DNA of 64,000 bases, taken from the NCBI GenBank assembly GCA_945890205.1, contig CAMDCL010000002.1, positions 18,195 through 82,194 on the forward strand. The letters are read 5' to 3'. The translations under genes were made by a program, and so were the position numbers. The notes below the pieces were generated by a model. It saw only the letters and a program-made list of their open reading frames with translations, did no database searches and was not told where the DNA came from. Origin of the DNA: Bifidobacterium breve. GTDB taxonomy: Bacteria; Actinomycetota; Actinomycetes; Nanopelagicales; Nanopelagicaceae. Below, one piece after another: positions 36,395-44,992 of this stretch; within the stretch, counting starts at the first letter, position 1, and each line of letters starts with the position of its first letter.

Positions 36395-37879
36395 TTACTT
36401 AACCGGACCCACAATACGTTCGGCGGCAAGACGACCTGAGATCAAAACCATTGGGACACCAACACCTGGTTGAGTTCCAGATCCGGCAAAGACAACATTT
36501 TCTATGCCCGCTGCCATATTGCGCGGCCTAAAAGGTCCTGTTTGAAAGAAGGTATGCGCGCTAGCAAATGGTGCACCTTGCTCCATACCCTGATTTTTCC
36601 AATCCAGAGGAGTTGTTACAACCTCAGTTTCAATCGCATCTCCAAAACCTGTGTATCCGCGTTGTTCAAGGATTTCAACCATGTGATCTCGGTATGGCTT
36701 AGTTTGCTTGGTCCAATCAATATCAGCCGTCAGGTTTGGGGTAGGGAAGAGAACATAGTAAGAGGTTTTCCCTGCTGGAGCTAAAGCTGGATCATCGAGT
36801 GAAGGAATTGTTACCAAAACACTCGGATCACTCATCAACTTCTTTTGCTTGATTAACTCATCAAAGACGCCATCCCACGATTGACCAAAGTGGATATTGT
36901 GGTGAGCTGCGAAATCGTACTTCTTTGAAGAACCCACCAACATAGTTACACAGGAAGGGGAGTAGTTAAGGCGCTTAACATTCAAAGGTGTCTTACCCAA
37001 TAGATCCCGCCATGCAACGGGTAGATCTGGATTCAGAATAATTGCATCGCATTCGATGCGTTGACCATCTTCTGTGATAACCGCCTTTGCGCGACCATTT
37101 TGCACATCTACCTTTGACACTGTTGTGCTGTATTTAAACTCAACACCATGCTTTTGAGCAGCAGCTGCCATTGCGCGAGGAACAGCATGCATTCCACCCT
37201 TAGGGAAGAAAACACCATTGACGGAATCCATATAAGCAATAACCGCATAAATGGCTAGCGCTTGCTGTGGGCTAACACCGGCATACATAGCCTGGAATGA
37301 GTACACCTTCTGCAGACGCGGATCCTTCATAAATTGATTGACCTTGGGCGATAAGCGACGGAAGCCACCTAAAGCGATAAGACGGGCAAGGTTGGGCGTT
37401 AAAAGATTGAATGGAGAATCAATATTGCGATCAATAAAATCATTCATCTCATACTTGTATAACTTGGTCACAAAATCTACATATCGTGCATAACCAGCGG
37501 CTTCTTCGGGGCTGATCTTGTCTGCAATCTCAGCTTCCATCTGTGCAGTGTTTGCATGAACATCTAATTGGGATCCATCTGCGTAAAAGGCACGATACAA
37601 AGGAGAAACAGGCATTAATTCAACCCAATCCTTCATATCTTCTCCGACGCAGCTAAAGGCATCTTGAATTAATGAGGGCATTGTTAAAACAGAAGGTCCT
37701 GTATCAAATGAGTATCCATCCTTTTGCAGCAATCCACTTCGGCCACCAGGAACAGCTTCACGTTCAATGACAGTTACCTTGCGACCTGCACCTGCAAGAC
37801 GTAGCGCAGCGCTTAAGCCGGCATAACCTGCTCCAACGATGACAACGTGATCTGTAGGACCTTTGACGCGAGCAGGCAT
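36395..37879 (-). CDS. crtI: phytoene desaturase (CrtI type)
   Basis: FAD-dependent desaturase converting phytoene to lycopene or a partly desaturated intermediate. 494 residues. N-terminal dinucleotide-binding motif VIVGAGYAGLSAALRLAGAGRKVTVIE, GGRSGLLQKDGYSFDTGPSVLTMP, and the C-terminal carotenoid desaturase signature around FAGSGTQPGVGVPMVLISGRLAAERI. It is immediately followed by crtB and preceded by crtE without gaps. The number of desaturation steps cannot be read from sequence. Confidence 0.94.
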   Translation of the reverse strand: MPARVKGPTDHVVIVGAGYAGLSAALRLAGAGRKVTVIEREAVPGGRSGLLQKDGYSFDTGPSVLTMPSLIQDAFSCVGEDMKDWVELMPVSPLYRAFYADGSQLDVHANTAQMEAEIADKISPEEAAGYARYVDFVTKLYKYEMNDFIDRNIDSPFNLLTPNLARLIALGGFRRLSPKVNQFMKDPRLQKVYSFQAMYAGVSPQQALAIYAVIAYMDSVNGVFFPKGGMHAVPRAMAAAAQKHGVEFKYSTTVSKVDVQNGRAKAVITEDGQRIECDAIILNPDLPVAWRDLLGKTPLNVKRLNYSPSCVTMLVGSSKKYDFAAHHNIHFGQSWDGVFDELIKQKKLMSDPSVLVTIPSLDDPALAPAGKTSYYVLFPTPNLTADIDWTKQTKPYRDHMVEILEQRGYTGFGDAIETEVVTTPLDWKNQGMEQGAPFASAHTFFQTGPFRPRNMAAGIENVVFAGSGTQPGVGVPMVLISGRLAAERIVGPVK

Positions 37880-38956
37880 TTAAGCACTCCTTTTAGTTGC
37901 GATGTTAGCTAGCTCGACGAGCAAAGCCTTTCCATCGTTGGTGAATAGTGGTGATTGAGCCGCCGAAAGGGCGGCAGCTGTGAGTCTTTCAATTGTTGAT
38001 TCAAGCTCGGCACGTGCACCTGTTGCTTCAATGATTTCCTGCAGTGCTGCAACTCCCTGCCCATCAAGATCTGGGCGACCAAAGTACTTCTTACAGGTTT
38101 GCGCCTGCGCAGGGGATTGACGTTCATGTGTCATTGCAATCAAAACAGTGCGCTTGCCTTCGCGAAGATCATCACCTGCAGGCTTACCAGTAATAGATGG
38201 ATCTCCAAAGACACCTAAGAGATCATCCCGAAGCTGGAAGGCTTCACCAAGTGGCAAACCATATGCCGATAGGGCAGCAAAAATCTCATTACTTGGGTGC
38301 GCACTTATTGCTGCGCCAAGATGTAGTGGACGTTCAATTGTGTACTTTCCTGATTTGTATCGTGCAATCTTCATCGATCGTTCGGTGCAGGTGTCCTTCT
38401 GTGTCTGCTCATGAATATCCAGAAACTGTCCAGCCATTAACTCAACCCGCATCTCGTTGTACAAAGGGATCATACGAGCGTACTGCTCTGTAGATATTCC
38501 AGCGCTGTTGAGCATTTGATCAGACCAAACAAGGGCTAGATCACCTAACAAAACCGCAGCCGATAAACCATATTGCGGAGCGAAGCCATCAAGTTCATCC
38601 TGCACATGCATTGTTTCAAAGTGTCGATGGATAGATGGCTTACCTCTGCGAGTATCGGATCCATCCATCAAATCATCATGAATGAGAGCACATGCTTGCA
38701 ATAACTCCAGAGCTGCCATTGCTCGTATAGTTGACTTTTCTATTGATCCACCAGCAGCGGTAAAGCCTGCATAGGCAAACAATGGGCGAAGACGCTTTCC
38801 ACTATCTAATAAGAAGGAGCTAAGGGCATCTGATACGGGTGAGAGATCTGATGAGATCGAATTCAGATATGCGCTCTCACGATTGAGGAAGATGCTTAGC
38901 TCTTCCTCAACGGCGCTACGCACGCTCTTTAATGTTGCCTTCGGCTCTGAACTCAC
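37880..38956 (-). CDS. crtE: geranylgeranyl diphosphate synthase (polyprenyl synthetase)
   Basis: Chain-elongating trans-prenyltransferase, 358 residues. First Asp-rich motif ALIHDDLMDGSDTRRG and second motif FQLRDDLLGVFGD bind Mg-diphosphate; GKRLRP is conserved upstream. The product length is inferred as C20 from operon context with crtB. GTG start at 38956, exactly six bases after TACCGT. Divergent from metF with only 22 bases between start codons. Confidence 0.92.
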   Translation of the reverse strand: MSSEPKATLKSVRSAVEEELSIFLNRESAYLNSISSDLSPVSDALSSFLLDSGKRLRPLFAYAGFTAAGGSIEKSTIRAMAALELLQACALIHDDLMDGSDTRRGKPSIHRHFETMHVQDELDGFAPQYGLSAAVLLGDLALVWSDQMLNSAGISTEQYARMIPLYNEMRVELMAGQFLDIHEQTQKDTCTERSMKIARYKSGKYTIERPLHLGAAISAHPSNEIFAALSAYGLPLGEAFQLRDDLLGVFGDPSITGKPAGDDLREGKRTVLIAMTHERQSPAQAQTCKKYFGRPDLDGQGVAALQEIIEATGARAELESTIERLTAAALSAAQSPLFTNDGKALLVELANIATKRSA

Positions 38957-38962
38957 GCGGTA

Positions 38963-38968
38963 ACGGTA
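38963..38968 (-). promoter_or_regulatory. -10 element for leaderless crtE-crtI-crtB
   Basis: TACCGT on the minus strand, six bases before the crtE GTG. It shares two base pairs with the opposing metF -10, within a GGTACC palindrome. Confidence 0.55.
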
Positions 38969-38972
38969 CCCT
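38967..38972 (+). promoter_or_regulatory. -10 element for leaderless metF
   Basis: TACCCT on the plus strand, six bases before the metF GTG, overlapping the divergent crtE -10. Confidence 0.55.
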
Positions 38973-38978
38973 CACTCC

Positions 38979-39833
38979 GTGGTATCGCGCACTTCGTACT
39001 CATTCGAGTTCTTCCCTCCTAAGGATGTAGAGGGTGAAGATCGGCTGTGGGCTGCCATCGAAGGGCTTAAATCAATCGCCCCAGACTTTGTCTCAGTTAC
39101 TTATGGTGCAGGTGGCTCAACCCGAGATCGATCGATTCGAATCGCTCGAGAGATCACACAACGCACCGGAATCTCAACTGTTGCACATTTAACCTGTGTT
39201 GGATCAACTCGCCAAGAGTTATTGACCATTTTGCAAAGCTATAGAGATGCAGGAATCACAAGCATCTTGGCTTTGCGGGGAGATCCAACTGGTGGCCCCA
39301 GTGCGCCGTGGACCGCAACAGAAAATGGTTTGAATCACGCCGATGAATTAGTACAAATGGCGGCAGAGTTTGGTGGCTTCACCATCGGCGTTGCAGCATT
39401 TCCAGATGGACATCCTGCATCTAACGGAGATTTTGATAAAGATGTAAATGTACTGATTCGTAAAGAACAACTGGGCGCAACCTTTGCGACAACACAATTT
39501 TTCTTTGAAGCAGATCGCTATATCCAATTAGTTAATAAGCTAAGGGCGCGAGGATCAAAGCTCACAATCATTCCCGGGATCCTGCCAGTTACTAATGTGA
39601 AGTTACTGCACCGCATGGCCGAACTTGGCGGCACCCCGATCCCACGCAACATCGCAGATGCCTTTGCACAGGTTGAAAATGATCCGCAAGCTGTGCGTGC
39701 CCTTGGAGTAGAGATAGCAACATCACTCTGCAAAGAGTTGCTAGCCGCTGGAGCTTTAGGCTTACACTTTTATACAATGAATAGCTCAACAGCTACCCAA
39801 GAGATCTACAGAAAGTTAAATGATGCTCAATAA
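38979..39833 (+). CDS. metF: methylenetetrahydrofolate reductase
   Basis: Reduces 5,10-methylene- to 5-methyltetrahydrofolate with FAD for methionine synthesis. 284 residues; SYSFEFFPPKDVEGEDRLW at the N-terminus, FVSVTYGAGGSTRDRS, HLTCVGSTRQEL, ILALRGDPTGG and FATTQFFFEAD. GTG start set by -10 spacing. Its last 14 bases overlap the CDP-alcohol phosphatidyltransferase gene. It lies between the two carotenoid blocks. Confidence 0.93.
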   Translation: MVSRTSYSFEFFPPKDVEGEDRLWAAIEGLKSIAPDFVSVTYGAGGSTRDRSIRIAREITQRTGISTVAHLTCVGSTRQELLTILQSYRDAGITSILALRGDPTGGPSAPWTATENGLNHADELVQMAAEFGGFTIGVAAFPDGHPASNGDFDKDVNVLIRKEQLGATFATTQFFFEADRYIQLVNKLRARGSKLTIIPGILPVTNVKLLHRMAELGGTPIPRNIADAFAQVENDPQAVRALGVEIATSLCKELLAAGALGLHFYTMNSSTATQEIYRKLNDAQ

Positions 39834-40446
39834 ACAAGAGTTCAAAGCAAAATGGAGTTCTTTGCATAACAACGCTGAAACAAAGGGCATCGTTGGCGCA
39901 TGGCTCAATATCTCGTACCGCTTTGGCTTGATCTGCACCTTGCTTCGTATTTCTCCTAACGCCCTTACCTATTTAGGTTTACTGGGTGCGGTCGGAACAG
40001 CCTTAACAGCCCAAACCTGGTGGTCAATTGCCTTCTTAGTTTTCTCGCTATTTTGCGATGGAATCGATGGAAGTGTTGCAATATTCCAACAGCGTGACAG
40101 TAAATGGGGCGCGACCCTTGATTCAGCTGTAGATCGAATCAGTGAAGCGTTGTGGTTCTACACCCTGTATGTAATCGGTGTTCCAGCATGGATCCCAATC
40201 GCTCTTTGGTGTGTAGCCGCCTTTCAAGAGTACGCACGTACCAAGTTAGTTTCACTAGGCGTCAGTGACTTAGGTGTCGTAACACCTGCTGAGCGTCCAA
40301 TGCGTGCAAGTTATATCTTTATTATTTTGGTGCTGGATTTGGTGGGGCTTCCAGGAGCGACCGCTTTGTCAATCGCCTTCTTTGTGATTCAGTGCTACAG
40401 CTTTGTTAGTGTCGTGCGTTTTTCTCGTAGCCAATTGCTTCAGTAA
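39820..40446 (+). CDS. CDP-alcohol phosphatidyltransferase family membrane protein
   Basis: 208 residues, about five or six membrane helices. The catalytic signature DGxxAR(x8)Gx3Dx3D appears as DGSVAI-FQQRDSKW-G-ATL-D-SAV-D: all metal-binding acidic residues are present, but the conserved Arg after Ala is Ile. The family joins CDP-activated lipids to alcohols (inositol phosphate, glycerol phosphate and others); the acceptor is unknown here. The start overlaps metF by 14 bases, and the end overlaps the convergent crtD-like gene by 41 bases. Function may be altered if the Arg is essential. Confidence 0.8.
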   Translation: MMLNKQEFKAKWSSLHNNAETKGIVGAWLNISYRFGLICTLLRISPNALTYLGLLGAVGTALTAQTWWSIAFLVFSLFCDGIDGSVAIFQQRDSKWGATLDSAVDRISEALWFYTLYVIGVPAWIPIALWCVAAFQEYARTKLVSLGVSDLGVVTPAERPMRASYIFIILVLDLVGLPGATALSIAFFVIQCYSFVSVVRFSRSQLLQ

Positions 40447-41902
40447 CTAAATCTCCACTTATTCCGACAAGCGGTAATCCACCACCGGGATGAGCAGAGC
40501 CTCCGACCAAGTACAAACCCTTTATAGGTGAGCGGTTCTTGGCGCGCATAAAGGCGGCGCGAGCTCCGTTGCTAGATGTTCCGTAAATCGCACCACCTGG
40601 AGCATGAACTGAAGCTTCAAGATCTGCTGGTGTTCTAATAGTTAAAGACTCCAAGCGATCTCGCACCGAGATGCCGCGGGCTTCAATTTGATCAATGATG
40701 GTGTTGGCGTAATTACGAGCAAACTCTTTATCATTCCAATCAAACTGTCCATGTGTTGGAGCGTTCACCAAAACAAACCAGCCTTCAAGGGTTTCATCTC
40801 TGCTCATCTCGGGATCTTGCGGAGCGCAAATATAGATTGTTGGATTTTCAACGGGTTTGCCATGGATAAAGATTGCATCAAATTCAGCATCGTAATTTTC
40901 TGGAAACAAAATAGTGTGATGGTTCAGAGTTTGATCTGGATCCTTACGCATTCCTAGTAACAAACAGAAGCCAGCAACTGAAACATCTGCATTGTCGATG
41001 TTTTTGCGGGCCTTTCTCAAGGTGCGCTCATGTCCCTTAATTAACTTGTTATAGACCAATGAAGCATCAGCATTAGCAACAACGGCATCTGCTTCAACAA
41101 CTGCTCCATTAGCCAGGATTACTCCGGTGGCTCTCTTACCTTCAGTAGTGATAGCTGAAACAGGGGAGTTCAAGTGGAAGGTAACGCCGACATCTAAGGC
41201 ACGCTGATGGACAGTTGCAGCCAGTTGGCCTAATCCGCCCTTTACATGCCAAGCCCCAAAGCTCTCCTCAACAAAGGCAATTGTTGATAAAACCGCAGGG
41301 GCTTTGCGCGGATCAGATCCACTGTAGGTAGCGTAGCGATCCATGATGTAACGCAGGCGTTGATCCTTAACTATCTCATCTGCATGAGCTCGTAAGGTCT
41401 TCCATGGTGCAATTATCTTCATATCGCGCAGGAAGGTAATCCGTTTCAACAGCGAGATAGGCGATTTCAACTCTGATTCAATAAATGGTCCACGACTTAC
41501 ATCCCACATGCGCTCTGCGCGCTTCATAATGCGATCCCATTGCTGGGCACTTTCTGCACCAAAGGATTTAGAAATTGACTCCAAAGTTTTGTTTCTCGAT
41601 AAGTTAGAAAACTTTACGCTACCGCCATCAGCAAATCGATAATCAAAGGAGGGATCGACAGACTCAATCGGACAGACAAAGCCCATTGGCTTTCCGGTGC
41701 GCTGAAAGAAATCCTTATAGACAGCTGGCAAGGTCAACAAGGATGGTCCGGTATCAAATGCAACTTTGCCGATCCATTCGGTTCGGCATTTTCCACCTAC
41801 TTGATCAGATGCTTCGTATAGAACAACCTCATGACCTCCACGTGATAAACGTGCAGCAGCGGTCATTCCGCCCATACCTGCACCAATTACCACGATCTTC
41901 AT
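40406..41902 (-). CDS. CrtI-family carotenoid desaturase/oxidoreductase (CrtD-like)
   Basis: Second CrtI-family flavoprotein, 498 residues: KIVVIGAGMGGMTAAARLSRGGHEVVLYEA at the N-terminus, GGKCRTEWIGKVAFDTGPSLLTLP, and a C-terminal YLVGGSAHPGGGLPLVGISGDLV typical of CrtD/CrtO-like enzymes. The ATG at 41902 is set by a GGAAAGG ribosome site 9 bases upstream and an ATGA overlap with the glycosyltransferase stop. With cruF upstream in the operon, 3,4-desaturation of a 1-hydroxylated acyclic end is the likely job (CrtD role). A ketolase role is possible. The 3' end overlaps the opposite-strand gene by 41 bases. Confidence 0.88.
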   Translation of the reverse strand: MKIVVIGAGMGGMTAAARLSRGGHEVVLYEASDQVGGKCRTEWIGKVAFDTGPSLLTLPAVYKDFFQRTGKPMGFVCPIESVDPSFDYRFADGGSVKFSNLSRNKTLESISKSFGAESAQQWDRIMKRAERMWDVSRGPFIESELKSPISLLKRITFLRDMKIIAPWKTLRAHADEIVKDQRLRYIMDRYATYSGSDPRKAPAVLSTIAFVEESFGAWHVKGGLGQLAATVHQRALDVGVTFHLNSPVSAITTEGKRATGVILANGAVVEADAVVANADASLVYNKLIKGHERTLRKARKNIDNADVSVAGFCLLLGMRKDPDQTLNHHTILFPENYDAEFDAIFIHGKPVENPTIYICAPQDPEMSRDETLEGWFVLVNAPTHGQFDWNDKEFARNYANTIIDQIEARGISVRDRLESLTIRTPADLEASVHAPGGAIYGTSSNGARAAFMRAKNRSPIKGLYLVGGSAHPGGGLPLVGISGDLVTEAIGYEKNARH

Positions 41903-42963
41903 ACTGTGCGACCTTTCCACATCACCGTTGTACGCACTAAGTATGAGTAAACAATCAGGTAAATCAGTGCAAGGATTGATATTGGATGCAACACACTATC
42001 TAGAACTCTTCCACCGCTCTTAATTGCGCTGAGTACTCGAGTTCCGACCATGGCTGCAAAGCCAAGCCATCCGTATGGATTACCCAATAGACCCACAATC
42101 AAGGGGGCGATACTTGTAGCAATAAGAAATGCGATGACAAAGAACGTGCCAAATAGAGATCCAAAGGCTTTGTTGAGAGATTTGCCATACCCAGCTTTTA
42201 TCTCACTCCATGATGCATACATGCGGGTCTCTGCTATATCTGAACCGTTGATCACCGTTCCAGCTGATCCACTAGTGATTAAATGACGCGCCAGGAAGAC
42301 ATCATCGATCACTGCATCTTTGACGGATTGATAACCATCTATTGAAATTAACGCAGAACGTCGTACAACAAAGAACTGTCCATTAGCAACCGCCATAGAT
42401 TTTTGCTGTGCTCGTTCAGCAAATCTCAGTGGCACTGTTGTAAGCCAGGACCATTGCAGCAATGGTTGGATCAATCTCTCGGCAAAGTTTTCTGCAATCT
42501 GACGTGGATAAGGCGAGACAAAGTCCAATCGAGCACCATGCATCAGCGTTACCGCCTTATTAATCGCATCATTTGTTAAACGCACATCTGCATCAATAGA
42601 AACCAACACCTCTTTATTACTTGCCTCATAAAGTTGCTGCAGCGCCCAGGTTTTGCCGATCCAGCCTTCTGCAAGAGGCGCACCTTTAATGATTGTAAAA
42701 CGTGGGTCACCAGCTGTAAATCGCTGCAGAAGTTCGTAGGTGGAATCCTCTGAGTTGTCATCTAATAGGTAAAAGTGAAAAGGACCATCTTGAGCTGACA
42801 GTGATGCAACCAACCCCTCAACATTTTCAGCCTCATTGCGCATCGGAACAACCACATCTACAGAGTTCTGCAGATCAGAGTTTGCTTTAGGTGTGCGGAT
42901 TTGAAGGAAGTTCAGGGCAGCGATCGTTAGCAATATAAGGGGAAGTAAAGCGAATACGATCAT
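41899..42963 (-). CDS. family 2 glycosyltransferase, carotenoid glycosyltransferase candidate (CruG-like)
   Basis: 354 residues. An N-terminal membrane helix precedes a GT-A domain (VDVVVPMRNEAENVEGLVASL, FYLLDDNSEDSTYELL, ISIDADVRLTNDA with the metal DxD), and C-terminal helices (FGSLFGTFFVIAFLIATSIAPLIVGLLG; SILALIYLIVYSYLV). Such GT2 enzymes attach sugars to hydroxycarotenoids, for example CruG in Synechococcus acting after CruF. It is sandwiched between cruF (7-base gap) and the CrtD-like gene (4-base overlap). The sugar and acceptor are inference. Confidence 0.85.
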   Translation of the reverse strand: MIVFALLPLILLTIAALNFLQIRTPKANSDLQNSVDVVVPMRNEAENVEGLVASLSAQDGPFHFYLLDDNSEDSTYELLQRFTAGDPRFTIIKGAPLAEGWIGKTWALQQLYEASNKEVLVSIDADVRLTNDAINKAVTLMHGARLDFVSPYPRQIAENFAERLIQPLLQWSWLTTVPLRFAERAQQKSMAVANGQFFVVRRSALISIDGYQSVKDAVIDDVFLARHLITSGSAGTVINGSDIAETRMYASWSEIKAGYGKSLNKAFGSLFGTFFVIAFLIATSIAPLIVGLLGNPYGWLGFAAMVGTRVLSAIKSGGRVLDSVLHPISILALIYLIVYSYLVRTTVMWKGRTV

Positions 42964-42970
42964 CGAAGAG

Positions 42971-43774
42971 TTATGGTCTTCCGACCCATCGGTTAAAAAA
43001 GTACGGTACTAACAGCACACCAAGGATCGCACCTGAAAAGAGTGCGATACCGGGACGACCAAAGAAAAATAGATTTCCAACGACTCCAGAAAACCAGGTC
43101 CAAAAAAGTAGAACATCTGCAGCAATTAATGATCCGCCGACCTTGCGTCGATCCCGTGGGGTCGCAAAGTGCAGGATCGTCATCAACGCCATGGTAGATA
43201 GCAACCAACCAAAGGTATTAGACAATGGGATTTCTGGTTGGAATGGAACATGAGCTCCAGTAACTACCCATGTCCATCGACCATCGCTAACCATAAGTGG
43301 ATCCAAGAAGAGATCCCACGCTGTCATTAATAATGCGCCATATAAAAACACCCAAGATTTACCGATGCGACGTGCAGCGACTAAACATGGATGAGCGATC
43401 ATTACCCAGGCAAATGGAACAACCAAGGGAACACTTAATAACTTAGCTCCCAATGTTGAAGAGTATGTGTACTCACCAAAAGGCCAGCTAGTTGTTACAC
43501 CAATTTGCTCAATCAAAAACCCAAATGCCAGAGTAATTCCCAGCAAGCTCCAACCGTATCGAGCACCATATGAAGCCACACCATGAAGAAACATGGCAAG
43601 TGCAGCTAGATACACAGATGCAACTGTGATGACCTGCAACGCTGTGCCCTCTACCAATGGATAAGCGATCTGCATCAATATTGCTAAGCCAAGTGCAACA
43701 CCCATGACTTTGATCAGCAGGGGAGATGCGCCACCTCTGGCCCTACGACGGGGCGTGTAATGGCGAATGGACAT
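42971..43774 (-). CDS. cruF: carotenoid 1,2-hydratase family membrane protein (CruF-like)
   Basis: 267 residues, seven or eight hydrophobic helices; matches the carotenoid-biosynthesis membrane family that includes CruF of cyanobacteria and bisanhydrobacterioruberin hydratase. Characteristic segments are FLIEQIGVTTSWPFGEYTYSSTLGAKLLSVPLVVPFAWVMIAHPCLVAARRIG and TAWDLFLDPLMVSDGRWTW. It would add water across a terminal double bond of an acyclic psi end, giving a tertiary hydroxyl for glycosylation. ATG at 43774, 40 bases after crtA; no ribosome site is seen. Confidence 0.87.
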   Translation of the reverse strand: MSIRHYTPRRRARGGASPLLIKVMGVALGLAILMQIAYPLVEGTALQVITVASVYLAALAMFLHGVASYGARYGWSLLGITLAFGFLIEQIGVTTSWPFGEYTYSSTLGAKLLSVPLVVPFAWVMIAHPCLVAARRIGKSWVFLYGALLMTAWDLFLDPLMVSDGRWTWVVTGAHVPFQPEIPLSNTFGWLLSTMALMTILHFATPRDRRKVGGSLIAADVLLFWTWFSGVVGNLFFFGRPGIALFSGAILGVLLVPYFFNRWVGRP

Positions 43775-43814
43775 AGGTGTAAGTCTGCCTTATTCCATTT
43801 ATTTAATACAGTTA

Positions 43815-44465
43815 CTACAAAGATCCCCGTACTTCACGCACAGCAAATCGAGCAAAAAGCTCCTCTGAATACCAGTTAAAGGCCGATGTATCTGCAATCG
43901 CCTTTTGATGCGCCGCACCCTTGTATGCAAACTCTCGAATCGCAGCCGCTGACTCCCACAGTGAAAAAGTGCCCTGAAGTCCAATAGGGGCTTCACCAAT
44001 TCCAATCGCTGCAACCAAGCCAGGTGCAGATTTCAATGAAATCGTTACAGGCGGCACCGATCGCCAAAATCTAAAGTTCTGACTCCACTTAATGCGCGCA
44101 CGAGTAATTGCCGCAACCTGTCCATCCCAATCTTTGGCGGTTGCAACAAAGGGTTCCTTGCCCGCCCACTTGCCATGAGATGAAATCGGTTCCAGCACTG
44201 CACGAAACTCAGATACTGAACCCTTGCGCCAACGGTTAATAACAGTTGATGTATCAAAGTTTTCAAGATCTTTAACAACGGCTACTAAACCCCACTGCAG
44301 CGCATTGGCATCACTGGGCGTAAAGGTTTCACCCTTGCCCGTGCCTAATGATTTGTGAAATGAAACATTCTTATCTGCCATTAAGAAGAAACGATCAAAG
44401 CCCATTGCAAAGATCGCATTCACCACACGTGATGGCTTAATTGTCCAGAAGTAAGCAACAATCAT
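43815..44465 (-). CDS. crtA: spheroidene monooxygenase family protein (CrtA-like)
   Basis: 216 residues resembling CrtA, the acyclic carotenoid 2-ketolase: FRFWRSVPPVTISLKSAPGLVAAIGIGEAPIGLQGTFSLWESAAAIREFAYKG-type core with the downstream HQKAI...NWYSEELFARF. In purple bacteria CrtA introduces keto groups at C-2 of spheroidene-type carotenoids. The ATG at 44465 is chosen because it overlaps the ybaK stop by one base (TAATG), coupling the two genes. A longer upstream reading frame has no support. The reaction in this organism is inference. Confidence 0.83.
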   Translation of the reverse strand: MIVAYFWTIKPSRVVNAIFAMGFDRFFLMADKNVSFHKSLGTGKGETFTPSDANALQWGLVAVVKDLENFDTSTVINRWRKGSVSEFRAVLEPISSHGKWAGKEPFVATAKDWDGQVAAITRARIKWSQNFRFWRSVPPVTISLKSAPGLVAAIGIGEAPIGLQGTFSLWESAAAIREFAYKGAAHQKAIADTSAFNWYSEELFARFAVREVRGSL

Positions 44466-44950
44466 TAATCGCCAACAACCATAGGTTCTGCACCAGTACA
44501 TTCAAGTAACTCTGCAAATGTTGTTGGATACACCGCATGAGGGTGGCCCGCAGCAGCCCACACAACTTCATACTCATTTAATGCCTGATCAATAAGAATC
44601 GTTGCGGGGCAGGTCCAGCCGATTGGAGCAACGCCCCCGATGGAAAACCCTGATTTTTCCTTTACATAATCAGCATCCACTCGTCCAAGTTTTTCAATAC
44701 CTAATTTCTTGGCGACCAAATCAGTGTCGACACGATGGCGTCCACTTGTAATAATTAAAAGCGGCGATTCATCTGGAAGTTTGAAGATAAGCGATGATGC
44801 GATCTGCCCAACTTCAATTCCTAAAGCCGATGCCGCCTCTTGAGCGGTACGTGCGCTATCGGAGAGAACATGGACCTCACCTGTTAATCCGTGATCAGCA
44901 AGGGCTGCAATTACACGCTTGACCGCTGCCTTTTCCTTGACGCCATCCAT
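44465..44950 (-). CDS. ybaK: YbaK/EbsC-type aminoacyl-tRNA deacylase
   Basis: 161 residues of the YbaK/ProX fold, which hydrolyses mischarged aminoacyl-tRNA in trans (for example Cys- or Ala-tRNA-Pro). Conserved parts: QIASSLIFKLPDESPLLIITSGRHRVDTDLVAKKLG, GFSIGGVAPIGW (substrate loop) and VWAAAGHPHAVYPTTFAELLECTGA. ATG at 44950 six bases after TAACCT. It is the first gene of the transcript that continues into crtA. The link to carotenoids is probably positional only. Confidence 0.9.
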   Translation of the reverse strand: MDGVKEKAAVKRVIAALADHGLTGEVHVLSDSARTAQEAASALGIEVGQIASSLIFKLPDESPLLIITSGRHRVDTDLVAKKLGIEKLGRVDADYVKEKSGFSIGGVAPIGWTCPATILIDQALNEYEVVWAAAGHPHAVYPTTFAELLECTGAEPMVVGD

Positions 44951-44956
44951 GAACCA

Positions 44957-44962
44957 AGGTTA
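44957..44962 (-). promoter_or_regulatory. -10 element for leaderless ybaK-crtA (carotenoid block 2)
   Basis: TAACCT on the minus strand, six bases before the ybaK ATG. The divergent MFS gene has TAGGCT at 44978-44983, nine bases before its ATG. Confidence 0.55.
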
Positions 44963-44992
44963 TCCAATTAATTCAAGTAGGCTCAGGACCAT

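Noticed and set aside
38957-38978. A folate or SAM riboswitch ahead of metF.
   Set aside because: Only 22 bases separate metF from crtE, and the transcript appears leaderless.
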